DNA of 64,000 bases from Deinococcus marmoris (GCF_001949125.1 NZ_MSTI01000126.1:13495-77494), one strand, 5' to 3'. Positions 8,852-17,356 are shown, counted from the stretch's first letter. Translations and numbers: made by a program. Notes: generated by a model from the sequence alone, not told the origin.

Positions 8852-9910
8852 TCAGCGAAGGCTGGCGGGCACAGACCACAGCAGCGCGCGGCGGTCACGG
8901 CCCCCGGCGGCGGCGGCGCTCGTTCCATCCGGGCTGAAGGCCAACGCCTGCACGCCGTCGCCAAATCGGCCCAGGGTGGCGATGGGTGCGCCGCTCTGAG
9001 CATTCCACAGCCTTGCCCGCCCGTCCTGAGCGCCCGTCAGCAGGCGCTGACCATCCGGTGAGAAGGCCACGGCTTCCAGCGGACCGCCGGGGGCACTCAG
9101 TTCGCGTTGCAACCTTCCATCCTGAACATTCCACAGCCGCGCCGTGCCGTCCAAGCTTCCACTGGCCAGGGCCGCGCCGTCCGGGCTGAAGGCCACCGCA
9201 CTGACGTAATCCGCGTGGCCGCTCAGGGTCCACAGGGGCAATTGCCCGGCCACGTCCCATAACCGCACCGTGCGGTCCCGGCTGCCGCTGGCCAGGGTGA
9301 GGCCATCCGGGGAAAAGGCCAGCGAGGTCACCACGTCGCCGTGCCCGCGCAGGCTGCCCTGCACCCGTCCGCTGGCGAGGTCCCACAGTTTGACACTGTT
9401 GGCCGCGCTCGCCTGGGCGCTGTTGTCGCCGCCCGCCGTCGCCAGCGTCAACCCGTCGGGGCTGAAGGCCAGCGCCGTGACGTAATAGGTCTGCGGGTCC
9501 AGCGTAAGCAGCAGTGTGCGGCCCTGTACAGCCCATACCCGCACGCGCCCGTCCCCGCTGATGGCGGCCAACTTGCTGCCGTCCGGGCTGAAGGCCAGCG
9601 CCGTGACCGCCCCCGGCTGGCGCAGGCTGGGGCCGCGCCCCAACTGACCTTCCACAGATTGGCCCCCCACGGGCCACCACTGAATCAGGCCCTCGCCGCC
9701 GCCCGTGACCAGCCACTTGCCATCCGGGCTGAAGGCCAGCGCCCCGGCGTACACGGCGCTGACGGGCAGGCTGCGGCTGGGGCGCAGTTCGGGGGCCTGG
9801 GCAGCCTGATTCTGAACGGCCTGCCCCTGGGTTTGAACGGATGTGGCAGACGTGAACGACAGGCTGGAAAGACAAAGCAGGGCCAGGGTCAACAGGGCGG
9901 GACGGTTCAT
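8852..9910 (-). CDS. Exported seven-bladed WD40-repeat protein
   Basis: Seven copies of an AFSPDG...W repeat are visible (for example VTSLAFSPDGLTLASGSRDRTVRLWDV spans one blade), enough to close one seven-bladed propeller. The ATG at 9910 was chosen because GGAGG sits 5 nt upstream and MNRPALLTLALLCLSSLSF is a good Sec signal peptide ending near SATS; a longer in-frame extension to 10021 lacks this. The mature protein is about 330 residues with no enzymatic domain, so a binding or scaffold role outside the cytoplasm is inferred. Repeats 3 to 6 match the consensus best. Confidence 0.85.
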   Translation of the reverse strand: MNRPALLTLALLCLSSLSFTSATSVQTQGQAVQNQAAQAPELRPSRSLPVSAVYAGALAFSPDGKWLVTGGGEGLIQWWPVGGQSVEGQLGRGPSLRQPGAVTALAFSPDGSKLAAISGDGRVRVWAVQGRTLLLTLDPQTYYVTALAFSPDGLTLATAGGDNSAQASAANSVKLWDLASGRVQGSLRGHGDVVTSLAFSPDGLTLASGSRDRTVRLWDVAGQLPLWTLSGHADYVSAVAFSPDGAALASGSLDGTARLWNVQDGRLQRELSAPGGPLEAVAFSPDGQRLLTGAQDGRARLWNAQSGAPIATLGRFGDGVQALAFSPDGTSAAAAGGRDRRALLWSVPASLR

Positions 9911-9934
9911 GCGGACCTCCGGGGCAGGTTCTGA

Positions 9935-9973
9935 AAAGGGACAGGGTTTGGAAAGGGACAGTGTCTGGCAAGA
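9935..9973. repeat. Short direct repeat upstream of the WD40 gene
   Basis: GAAAAGGGACAGGGT and GAAAGGGACAGTGT lie about 20 bp apart just upstream of the WD40 gene's Shine-Dalgarno. This could be a two-site operator or an untranslated-leader repeat. I have no further evidence. Confidence 0.35.
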
Positions 9974-10084
9974 CGGGAATAGAAAAAGGGCGCGGGAGGC
10001 CGGACTGAACCGGACCTCCACGCGCCGCCTTGAATCAGGACCGGGTGGGAAGGGAGATCTACGACGAACTGTGTCTGAAGCGGC

Positions 10085-12634
10085 TTACTTGGGCCTGACC
10101 AGCAGAAGGGTGCCCTGGCCGGTGTTCTCGTCGAGCTGGGCCACGTACAGGTTGCCGTTGCTGCGGTCCTCGGTCAGGTCCAGCGGGCTGGGATTGAAAT
10201 TGGTCAGGCCGGAAATCCCCGGCTTCGCATCCACGATGTTGCCGTCTGCGCCCGGAGTCAACACGATGATGTCCTTGCCCGCGCTGTAGCGCACCACCAG
10301 CAGGCGGTTCTTGAGCAGCGAGTCGCCCGCCGTGGTGTATTCCTCGATCACGCCGTTGGCCGAGGCGTGCTGGCCGAAGTCGTAGGCAAAACCGCCCCAG
10401 TTGCGGTCTGGCTGGGTGCCCACGGGGTATTCCGGTACCTCGGCGGGGTCCGTGGCTGCCGTGGGATTGCCGCCGTTCAGCACCCATTCGCAGCGCTCCG
10501 GGTTGGGGTGGCCGTAATACTTGCCCTTCTGAACGCGGAACAGGTAATCGTTCTGCGTGCCGACAAAGGTCTTGCCCACCACTGCCGGGCCGGTGTAGGG
10601 ACCGTCGGGGCGGTTGGCGCAACTGGCGGGCAGGGCAGCGGGCGTGCTGGGCGTGTTGCCGCTGGCCGCCGCACCGTTGGCGGGCGCGTACAGGAAGCCG
10701 TTCTTGGCCCACACCATGTCGTAGGCGTTGCGAATGCCGGTGGCGTACAGCGTGAGCGGAGCGCCCGCCGCGTAGGGGTTGTAGCTGCCGCCCTCCGCCG
10801 TCTTGACGTTCAGGGGCGGCTGGGTGATCTTGGAATAATCAATCCGCAGCATCGCCGCGTTCAGCAGTTTTTCCGGGCGGTTGCCCCACACGTCGTCGGG
10901 CGCACCCGTCGAGCTGTCGCTGCCCTGCAACACGTACAGCGCGCCGTTTTCACCGGGCTTGAAGGAAATGGAGTTGGTCTCGTGGTCGCGGATCGAGCGG
11001 GGCAGACCCACCACGTAATCCTGCACGGTTTCCAGGTTCTTGCCGCTCAGGCGTGTGATCTTGCCGCTCCACTCGGGGGCCTGCTGAGAGCCGTCCCAGA
11101 AGTAGTTGTTGCTGATCCACAAGATCAGGTTTTCTGCCGTGCTGGCCGGATCAAACTTCAGCCCGATGATGGTGCGCGGGCCATTGTTGGCTGTCTGCAC
11201 GGATTTGATGATCTCCGGCTTGTCCAGCGTGCCGTCATTTTGCATCTTAAAGCGCAGGATTTCGCCGGTCAGGGTGGCGGCGTACAGCATATTGTCCGGG
11301 CCAATTTCCACAGAGGTGTACGGGTAACTGGGCACGTTGCTCTGCGGCACCTGGGTAAAGGCCACCGTGCCGCCGCTGGTGGAGGGCGAACCGGTCACGA
11401 AGGTGGAATGGGCGGGCAGGAAGCTGTTGCCCACTTGGTCCCTGAGCGCAGTGGTGATCTGGAAGGTATAGGCAGTCAACGCCTTCAGTGGCTTCAGGGG
11501 CGTGAGGGTCACTGCGTCGCCTCCACCCGAGGGAGTCACGGTGGCCGGAATCTTGACCGTGCTGCCCTGTTCGGTCAAATAAACCGAGTCCGAGTTCACC
11601 GAGTCCAGTTTGATAGCACCGCCGACAAAGTTCCCGTCAATGGTCATTGATATGCTGGGGTTCACCATCGTTTCCCCGTCTTCGGGGCTGATGTCGCGCA
11701 CGCTGGGAAGATTGCCGGGCGCGATGATCACATAATTGATCTTGGTGTTGGTGCCGCCGATGGCGTCAATGGTCAGCTTGCCGTCCATGACTGGCACGCG
11801 CAGCGTCACGGCGCGGAATTTCTTGGTGTCGGCAGGCATGTACGGCGCGATGGCCACCTGTCCCTCGATGTTCAGGGTGTGCGTGCTGTCCAGCGAGTTG
11901 CTGGCGTCCCCGGTGCTGACGGTCACGGTGTAGAAACCGTCGGCAAGTTTGTACTCCCAGGCAGCATGGGTCCGCACAGCAGCAGGATCGGCGTTGGTGT
12001 TGGCGTTGTATTGCATGTGAATAAAGCTGTTCAGGCGCGCTTCCACAGTGTTCAGGTTGCGGTCACGGGCGTTGGCGCTGACATCCAGCGGCGTGTGTGC
12101 GGCGGCCTCCGTGACCCAGCCGTACCCGCGCGTGTCGTTGTAGGCCGCGCCCGTGTCGGCGGTGTAGCCCGCAGGCGCAGTCGAAGCGGCAGGCTGAAAG
12201 TTGATCTTCAGGCCGTCGGCAGGAAAGGGTGTCGGCTGATTCGGCGGGATGGTCGTCGTCGTGACCGTCACCGCCGAGGTCCCAGTCTTGCTGGTATTGG
12301 CGTTGGAAGTGGCCACAATGTTGGTCTGCCCGGCGGTCACGGCCTTCACCAGACCACTGGCGTCCACCGTCGCCACCGTGGGCGTGCTGGAGGTCCAGGT
12401 CACCTCCTTGCTGAAGGTTCCGGTCCCTGTGACGCTGGCCGTAAGCTGCTGCTGGCCGCCCACTTGCAAGGTAACGGGGGCAGGCGTGACGCTCACGCCA
12501 GTCACGGCGGCGTCTGGCGTGGGCTTGGGCGGCGTGGGATCAGGGTTACAGGCGGCCAGCAGTCCGGTCAGGACAAGCCCCAGCACGGGCAGGCGGGACG
12601 GGGACATCAGCGGACGGGCAGAAGTTTTGGACAT
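10085..12634 (-). CDS. Multidomain lipoprotein: BIG2, malectin-like, Ig-like, sugar-dehydrogenase-type propeller
   Basis: From ATG 12634 the protein is 849 residues. It opens with a lipoprotein signal (LPVLGLVLTGLLAAC), then a BIG2 Ig-like domain (VTPAPVTLQVGGQQQLTASV through ATVDASGLVKAVTAG, about residues 40-125). Next is a malectin-like sugar-binding domain (INFQPAAS, TGAAYNDTRGYGW), an SbsA-type Ig-like domain (ISPEDGETMVNPSISMTIDG) and a C-terminal glucose/sorbosone-dehydrogenase-like propeller (GLKFDP, LVVRYSAGKDIIVLTPG). The architecture suggests a cell-surface carbohydrate-binding or PQQ-dependent sugar-oxidising protein. I cannot confirm the PQQ-binding residues. The frame continues upstream to 12838, but the signal peptide sets the start. 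Confidence 0.8.
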   Translation of the reverse strand: MSKTSARPLMSPSRLPVLGLVLTGLLAACNPDPTPPKPTPDAAVTGVSVTPAPVTLQVGGQQQLTASVTGTGTFSKEVTWTSSTPTVATVDASGLVKAVTAGQTNIVATSNANTSKTGTSAVTVTTTTIPPNQPTPFPADGLKINFQPAASTAPAGYTADTGAAYNDTRGYGWVTEAAAHTPLDVSANARDRNLNTVEARLNSFIHMQYNANTNADPAAVRTHAAWEYKLADGFYTVTVSTGDASNSLDSTHTLNIEGQVAIAPYMPADTKKFRAVTLRVPVMDGKLTIDAIGGTNTKINYVIIAPGNLPSVRDISPEDGETMVNPSISMTIDGNFVGGAIKLDSVNSDSVYLTEQGSTVKIPATVTPSGGGDAVTLTPLKPLKALTAYTFQITTALRDQVGNSFLPAHSTFVTGSPSTSGGTVAFTQVPQSNVPSYPYTSVEIGPDNMLYAATLTGEILRFKMQNDGTLDKPEIIKSVQTANNGPRTIIGLKFDPASTAENLILWISNNYFWDGSQQAPEWSGKITRLSGKNLETVQDYVVGLPRSIRDHETNSISFKPGENGALYVLQGSDSSTGAPDDVWGNRPEKLLNAAMLRIDYSKITQPPLNVKTAEGGSYNPYAAGAPLTLYATGIRNAYDMVWAKNGFLYAPANGAAASGNTPSTPAALPASCANRPDGPYTGPAVVGKTFVGTQNDYLFRVQKGKYYGHPNPERCEWVLNGGNPTAATDPAEVPEYPVGTQPDRNWGGFAYDFGQHASANGVIEEYTTAGDSLLKNRLLVVRYSAGKDIIVLTPGADGNIVDAKPGISGLTNFNPSPLDLTEDRSNGNLYVAQLDENTGQGTLLLVRPK

Positions 12635-13072
12635 CACAGGCAGGTTCCTTTCATCGGGGATATTCGGGTGTTCGGGGATGCTCGGGACAGATCTGTCGCT
12701 CTGGTGGGGGCTGCACTGAACTGCACCGTCACCCCACGGCAACGTTGAGACAGGCGAGATTAGTCCGCAGAACGTTAAACCTTCGCAAATGGCGTTAACG
12801 CGGAAAAGTTCGACTGCAACAACAAAAATATTCTCCATAACCCTGATTTCAGTTCACGTTTTTGCAGAGCGGACGTTGATCCGCCTATCATCTTTTCATC
12901 AGATTCGCGGGCAATTTACCCTGTAGTGATCCATTACTGGACCCTACGGCCACCATGCAGGTGTTCACAGATTGCCGCACACTGCTCTACATACGCCTCG
13001 CTAGCGCCCAGCAGAAAGCGCAACCGTCCTCTTGAGGCCATCCATCCCCCAGGCCATGCCATGCTGTTTCGC
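12635..13072. other. 438-bp divergent intergenic region
   Basis: No gene is visible. It holds the upstream regions of the large lipoprotein gene (-) and the ferredoxin gene (+). Notable items are the perfect palindrome GCGTTAACGC at 12792-12801 and repeated ATCCCCGA units in the lipoprotein leader (12650-12680). Confidence 0.6.
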
Positions 13073-13483
13073 ATGACACAGAACATCCCCCAAAGCAGCA
13101 CGGCGCAGGCAGTCACGGTGCAGGTAGAGGGCTTCCCAGACATCACGGCGCGCTCCGGCGAACGGCTGGTGCTGGCGCTGGAGCGCGGCGGTGTGGACAT
13201 CCTGCACCGCTGCGGCGGCGTGGCCCGCTGCACCACCTGCCGCGTGACTTTTCAGGAAGGCGAACCCGACGCCATGACGCTGGCCGAGTACGACAAACTG
13301 ACGGAAAAAGAGTTGCTGGGGCAGGCCCGGCTGTCCTGCCAGATCGAGTGTGCGCCGGGCATGCGCCTGACCGCGCTGCAAACGGCGGCCAGTACCGGCC
13401 TGGAACCCGGCAAGGCCCCCGCCGAGGCCATCGAGCCGGACCCCCAGTGGACCACCCGCCCCGGCGCGTCCACCGAGGGCTAG
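13073..13483 (+). CDS. Plant-type 2Fe-2S ferredoxin
   Basis: This 136-residue protein has the four cluster ligands Cys47, Cys53, Cys56 and Cys89 (HRCGGVARCTTC and RLSCQIE). The C-x5-C-x2-C spacing is close to adrenodoxin-type and CYP-partner ferredoxins. It should carry electrons between a reductase and an oxygenase or assembly factor. The start is uncertain: ATG 13061 and ATG 13073 are both in frame and neither has a clear Shine-Dalgarno. The last 50 residues are an acidic, low-complexity tail. The gene converges on the FAD monooxygenase and their stop codons overlap within CTAG. Confidence 0.88.
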   Translation: MTQNIPQSSTAQAVTVQVEGFPDITARSGERLVLALERGGVDILHRCGGVARCTTCRVTFQEGEPDAMTLAEYDKLTEKELLGQARLSCQIECAPGMRLTALQTAASTGLEPGKAPAEAIEPDPQWTTRPGASTEG

Positions 13484-15012
13484 ACCTTCAAAGGGGGCAG
13501 CCAGCGGGCCGCGTAAGCATCGGCCTCACGCGAGTTGAAGTGGGCTGCGGCCAGACCTACATAACCGTCCGGGCGGACCAGCAAAAAGGCGTCCTGAAGA
13601 AGTCCGGCACGTTTCGCCGCTCTGCTGAAAGCGAAGGCGTGCAGCGGCACTTCCCGCGCAGCGCACCATGCCAGCAGGTCTGGCGACGGCGTGCCATACA
13701 CATGCACCTGCCAGCCCAGCGACTGAAGGGCGTCGAAATTGCTGCCCCTCTCCGTCGGCACCCACGGCAGGCGGTCCCCACCCCGCACCCGGCCCGCGCG
13801 GCCCGCACTCAGCAGGCTGTGCGGGTAGTGGATCAGGAGTTGCGAGAGCCGCCCGAAGGCCCAGCGCCGCACGACTGCCGGACGGGTCAGCACGCCCAGC
13901 ACCGCCGGAATCAGGCGCGTGCGAACGATGCGGGCCAGCGGTGAGGGGTCCACCACGCCGCTGAAAACGCGGTCCGTGGTATTCACCAGCGATACGGCGA
14001 AGGGACGCCGCTCCGGGCCGTAGGTGGCAAGGAGTTCGGGGGCCGCCCCCCGGAGCGTCTGCGCCAGCTTCCAGGCCAGATTCGCGGCGTCCCCCAGACC
14101 CGTGTTCATGCCCTGCCCGCCCACCGGACTGTGGACGTGCGCGGCGTCTCCCAGCAGAAAGGTCCGGCCCACCTGAAACTGATCGGCCACCCGGTGATGT
14201 ACACGGTAAGTAGAGAACCATTGCACGGCGGAAACCTGAGCAATGCGCTGAGAGTCGATCTGTGGGCGCACGTCCTGAAAGGTCACGTTCTCGCCCATCC
14301 CCGCTGGCACCTGCCCCACGACGCGCCAGTGGTCTGTCCCTGGCATGGGGAAGAAGGCCAGGAACTGATCGTCGTCCAGCGAAACGTTGACCCGGTCCTC
14401 GCTCAGCGGGCCACGGGCGGTCACGTCGGCGACGTAGAAACGTTGCGGATAGGTGCCGCCGGACAGGGATACGCCCAGGCTATGGCGCACCGCGCTCCCC
14501 GCGCCGTCGCACCCAGCGAGGTAAGCGGCCCGCACGGTCTCGGTCTTCCCCGCCCGTTCCAGGGTGGCCGTGACCCCACCCATATCCTGGGTCAGAGCTG
14601 TCAATCTGGTCTGCCATTCCACCGCGCCGCCCAGCGCTGTCAGGTGCGACAGCAGCAGCGCCTCGTTCTGGTCCTGGGGCAGGATGAAGATGTCGGGATG
14701 GGGGGTCAACCCCGCCCCCGCACCTCGCAGATCGACGCCCGCCCGCGCCCGGCCCCGTGTCCACAGACGCAACCCCGTGGCGTGTCGGCCCCGTGCCAGC
14801 GCCTCCTTGCCCAGCCCGAGCTGATCGTAGAACTCCAACGTCCGCGCCTGCACCGCGATGGCGCGGCTCTCGGTGGTGGGGCCGGGTTTGGGATCGACAA
14901 TCCGCACCTGCACGCCCAGCCGGGTCAGCCACAGCGCCAGCAATAGCCCGGTGGGACCAGCCCCCGCAATCAGCACTTCCGTGGGCCGCGCTTCCGTGGT
15001 CTGGGTGGTCAT
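13480..15012 (-). CDS. FAD-dependent aromatic-ring monooxygenase (PheA/TfdB family)
   Basis: This 510-residue flavoprotein has the dinucleotide-binding GAGPTG at residues 17-22, the DG motif (LAGCDGAGSAVR) and the GD motif (TFLLGDAAHVHSPVGGQGMNTG) in the order of class A flavin hydroxylases. The C-terminal thioredoxin-like domain found in phenol and polyketide hydroxylases seems present (LGWQVHVYGTPSPD). It probably uses NAD(P)H and O2 to hydroxylate an aromatic or polyketide substrate, which is unknown. ATG 15012 has GGAGG 8 nt upstream. It follows the TPR-BTAD regulator gene by 73 bp on the same strand and may be under its control. Confidence 0.88.
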   Translation of the reverse strand: MTTQTTEARPTEVLIAGAGPTGLLLALWLTRLGVQVRIVDPKPGPTTESRAIAVQARTLEFYDQLGLGKEALARGRHATGLRLWTRGRARAGVDLRGAGAGLTPHPDIFILPQDQNEALLLSHLTALGGAVEWQTRLTALTQDMGGVTATLERAGKTETVRAAYLAGCDGAGSAVRHSLGVSLSGGTYPQRFYVADVTARGPLSEDRVNVSLDDDQFLAFFPMPGTDHWRVVGQVPAGMGENVTFQDVRPQIDSQRIAQVSAVQWFSTYRVHHRVADQFQVGRTFLLGDAAHVHSPVGGQGMNTGLGDAANLAWKLAQTLRGAAPELLATYGPERRPFAVSLVNTTDRVFSGVVDPSPLARIVRTRLIPAVLGVLTRPAVVRRWAFGRLSQLLIHYPHSLLSAGRAGRVRGGDRLPWVPTERGSNFDALQSLGWQVHVYGTPSPDLLAWCAAREVPLHAFAFSRAAKRAGLLQDAFLLVRPDGYVGLAAAHFNSREADAYAARWLPPLKV

Positions 15013-15069
15013 CGGGTTCTCCTCCCACAAATATTCGGTGTTGACCAGACGCCTGAGCTTCTCTCTGGC

Positions 15070-15093
15070 GCTCAGTTCACCCTGCTCAGTTCA
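15070..15093. repeat. 10-bp direct repeat between regulator and monooxygenase genes
   Basis: GCTCAGTTCA occurs at 15070-15079 and again at 15084-15093, a 14-bp period. The second copy covers the regulator's stop codon. BTAD/SARP-type activators often bind direct repeats near their targets, so this is a plausible binding site; that link is inference. Confidence 0.4.
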
Positions 15094-16999
15094 TCTTTCT
15101 GTGTCGCTCGGCCTCGAATCGGGCGACTTCCGAGGGGCTGGAGACCTGCCGCGCCACCGACAGGCGCAGGTCCTCGGTCTCGGTGTCGTTGGGATCGATG
15201 CCCAGGATGGCGGTGGCCAGCAGCACCACCCGCCGCTCCTGCCCCCGCTCGATCTGCGAGGCCCGCAGCTCTGCCCGCAGCGATCCCACCAGCGCCCGCT
15301 GAATGGTCATGCGCTGTTCCCCGGCCCACTCGCTTTCCTGAAGGCTGGGCAGGAATTCGCCCTTGTAGGCGGCCACGGCGGCAGGAAGCTGGCCACCCGC
15401 GACCAGTTGCAACACCCGCTGACTGTCCAGCGTGATGCTGGCCTTGCTGCTCAGGCGGTACTCGGGGGCCTGATGCGCGCCCTCCACTAGGATCACGTCC
15501 GCACCCATCGCCTCACGGATGTCGGTGATGCACTGCCGGAAATACGTGGCGGCCTTCCTGGGATCGCGGTCAGGCCACAATTGCGTCACCACGTCCTGGC
15601 GGGTGCTGCGTGGATGCAAAGCCAGATAAGCCAATACCGCCACGCTGCCGCGCACCCGCATGGCGCAGGGAATCCCGTCGCGCAGCACCAGTTCCTGCCC
15701 CAGCGTCATAATTTCCAGGCGCATCCCGCTGGTGAACAGGTCGTCGCGCATGGTCCCGCCCAGCAAGGAGGCGTCTTCCAGCGCGGCCTCCAGCAAGGGG
15801 GCCAGATTGGGTTGCAGGCGGGCGTAGGCCAGCATTTCCTCGATTTCCCGCAGGTCCGGCGCGATGGCCGCCTGCGACTGCGAGTGCGGCTGACCCGCCA
15901 GTTCCAGCAGCGCCTCCGAGAGCAGCCCAGTGCAGCGCGGCAGATCGTTCATGCGGTAAGCGCTGAAGGCCGCCAGCAGCAGCGCGCGCGTGGCGTCGAT
16001 CTGCGCGCCGCGCCGCAGGGCGTCTTCACGCACTTCCAGATGCATCCGCAGCGCCGTGGCACTGTCGCCGCGCCGCAGGGCCATCATCGCCAGCACCACC
16101 CGCGCGTACAGCGACAGATCAGGATTTAAGGCACGCAGGCGGGCAATCGTGCGAACGGCCTCGGCATGCTCCCCAATCCGGCTGTAATGGTTGGCGAGGT
16201 GTGAGAGGGCGTAATCGGTAATATAAAACTCTCGGAGTTCCTCACCACGCTTAATTAAATCAAGGAGTTGTTCGACAAATCCACCGTAGTCACCACCGAG
16301 AAGCATGATGTTTATTTTTCGTGCAGCCAGATGAAGCGAAGTATATTCATCGTCAATTTCTGAGGCAATTCCTTGTGCCCTTTCAATCATTTCTGCTGCT
16401 ATGTCTAACTGCCCTATTTCAATCTGTATATCAATAAGAGTATAAATAGCCGCCAGCAGAGGCCGCTTGTTTGAATCCTGCTCTAGGACGGGTAATGCTC
16501 CATTAAGGAGCTTAAGCGCTACGGGCAATTCACCCCTCAAAGCGTAGGTGGATGCCAGAGTATGGGATATGCGCGCGGCAATCCTCTTGTCGCCCAATAA
16601 GAGATAGCCACGCCTGGACTCTTCAATAGCTTTGATTGCACCTGGTTCACCAAGCTGTTGCAATGTCACACCGTACCAACGAAGCGCTCGAAATAACAGC
16701 TCTCCTGTCAACCGAGAAAGTAAATCGCCAAAATGAGCAGCGGCTCTTCTATTCTCACCTGTGGCGCGCAATAAATTGCCGTACTCCACAGCAGCTTCGT
16801 CGTTACCCAGCGCCATTGCCATTTCTAGCGACTGCTCGGCCTCCGCAAACTGACTGGTGCGTAGGAGTGAAATACCCAGCCAGGTCATCTGCTCGGCACT
16901 CAGGTCCTCTTGTGTCCGCAACACTGTTAAAACAGAGTTATAATCACCCGAGTCGAAGTCGGCTTGAAGCTGTGCTGTACGGCTTAAACGCTTATTCAC
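15086..16999 (-). CDS. TPR-rich transcriptional regulator with C-terminal winged helix and BTAD
   Basis: The 637-residue protein has an N-terminal helical part of about 400 residues with TPR-like pairs (LLRTSQFAEAEQSLEMAMALG; LASTYALRGELPVALKLLNGA). A winged-helix region follows (residues 414-505, RVRGSVAVLAYLALHPRSTR then QCITDIREAMG), then a BTAD-like segment (515-637, QLVAGGQLPAAVAAYKGEFL). This is the module set of SARP/AfsR-type regulators with the DNA-binding part moved to the C-terminus. The start is GTG 16999, only 23 bp from the divergent secreted-peptide gene, with no clear Shine-Dalgarno. The upstream-coding half (16195-16999) is markedly AT-richer than the rest, as if the gene were a mosaic. 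Confidence 0.82.
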   Translation of the reverse strand: MNKRLSRTAQLQADFDSGDYNSVLTVLRTQEDLSAEQMTWLGISLLRTSQFAEAEQSLEMAMALGNDEAAVEYGNLLRATGENRRAAAHFGDLLSRLTGELLFRALRWYGVTLQQLGEPGAIKAIEESRRGYLLLGDKRIAARISHTLASTYALRGELPVALKLLNGALPVLEQDSNKRPLLAAIYTLIDIQIEIGQLDIAAEMIERAQGIASEIDDEYTSLHLAARKINIMLLGGDYGGFVEQLLDLIKRGEELREFYITDYALSHLANHYSRIGEHAEAVRTIARLRALNPDLSLYARVVLAMMALRRGDSATALRMHLEVREDALRRGAQIDATRALLLAAFSAYRMNDLPRCTGLLSEALLELAGQPHSQSQAAIAPDLREIEEMLAYARLQPNLAPLLEAALEDASLLGGTMRDDLFTSGMRLEIMTLGQELVLRDGIPCAMRVRGSVAVLAYLALHPRSTRQDVVTQLWPDRDPRKAATYFRQCITDIREAMGADVILVEGAHQAPEYRLSSKASITLDSQRVLQLVAGGQLPAAVAAYKGEFLPSLQESEWAGEQRMTIQRALVGSLRAELRASQIERGQERRVVLLATAILGIDPNDTETEDLRLSVARQVSSPSEVARFEAERHRKMN

Positions 17000-17010
17000 A
17001 CTTGACCGAT

Positions 17011-17016
17011 TAAGAT
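17011..17016 (+). promoter_or_regulatory. Leaderless-type -10 box of the secreted-peptide operon
   Basis: TAAGAT matches the TANNNT -10 and stands 6 nt before ATG 17023. I see no convincing -35, so the promoter may need an activator. Confidence 0.4.
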
Positions 17017-17022
17017 GACTTC

Positions 17023-17157
17023 ATGAAAAAGACCCTGCGCTCCATGATTGGCCTCCTCCTCGCACTGGTTGTCACTTCGGCAAGTGCAGTCCAGATCGGC
17101 TGCCCCGGCCTGGAACGCGCCCCCATAGCTGCCCAGTCCAGCGTTAACGCGAACTAA
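17023..17157 (+). CDS. Small secreted peptide precursor, 44 aa
   Basis: ATG 17023 to TAA 17157 encodes 44 residues. The first 22 (MKKTLRSMIGLLLALVV, then TSASA) form a textbook Sec signal peptide: two lysines and an arginine, a Leu/Val core and an A-x-A cleavage site. The predicted mature product is 22 residues, starting VQIGCPGLERAP and ending SSVNAN, with one Cys. The gene faces the TPR-BTAD regulator across 23 bp and is followed after 10 bp by the next gene. It is too short for most gene finders. A signal-peptide or pheromone role is inferred from size, export signal and neighbours; nothing in the sequence proves it. Confidence 0.72.
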   Translation: MKKTLRSMIGLLLALVVTSASAVQIGCPGLERAPIAAQSSVNAN

Positions 17158-17167
17158 GGCGACTGAC

Positions 17168-17356
17168 ATGACCATATCCTACCCCCGCAAAACGCCGCAG
17201 GTCCGTGAATCCTTCAACACCGCTGCCACCAAACAGGTGAGCCAGCAGGCCACGGAAACCTCCAACGTCCGCCCGGCCAGCACCTCGCTGCTGACCAACC
17301 GTATGGACAGCATGTCTTTTCGGATGGGTCGCCTGTCCTGTACTGGCCTGGAATGA
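17168..17356 (+). CDS. Small hypothetical protein, 62 aa, coupled to the HD-GYP gene
   Basis: I do not recognise this protein. AAGG lies 8 nt before ATG 17168, and its TGA overlaps the next gene's ATG (ATGA at 17353-17356), the layout of translational coupling. It is polar, rich in Ser, Thr and Gln (TAATKQVSQQATETSN), with no signal peptide or membrane segment and a single Cys near the end (RLSCTGLE). It lies 10 bp after the secreted-peptide gene, so the three + strand genes are almost certainly one transcript. Confidence 0.65.
   Translation: MTISYPRKTPQVRESFNTAATKQVSQQATETSNVRPASTSLLTNRMDSMSFRMGRLSCTGLE

Noticed and set aside
10367..11650. 427-codon + strand frame over the propeller lipoprotein gene
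   Set aside because: Antisense shadow with no recognisable domain; the minus strand has clear Ig and propeller motifs.
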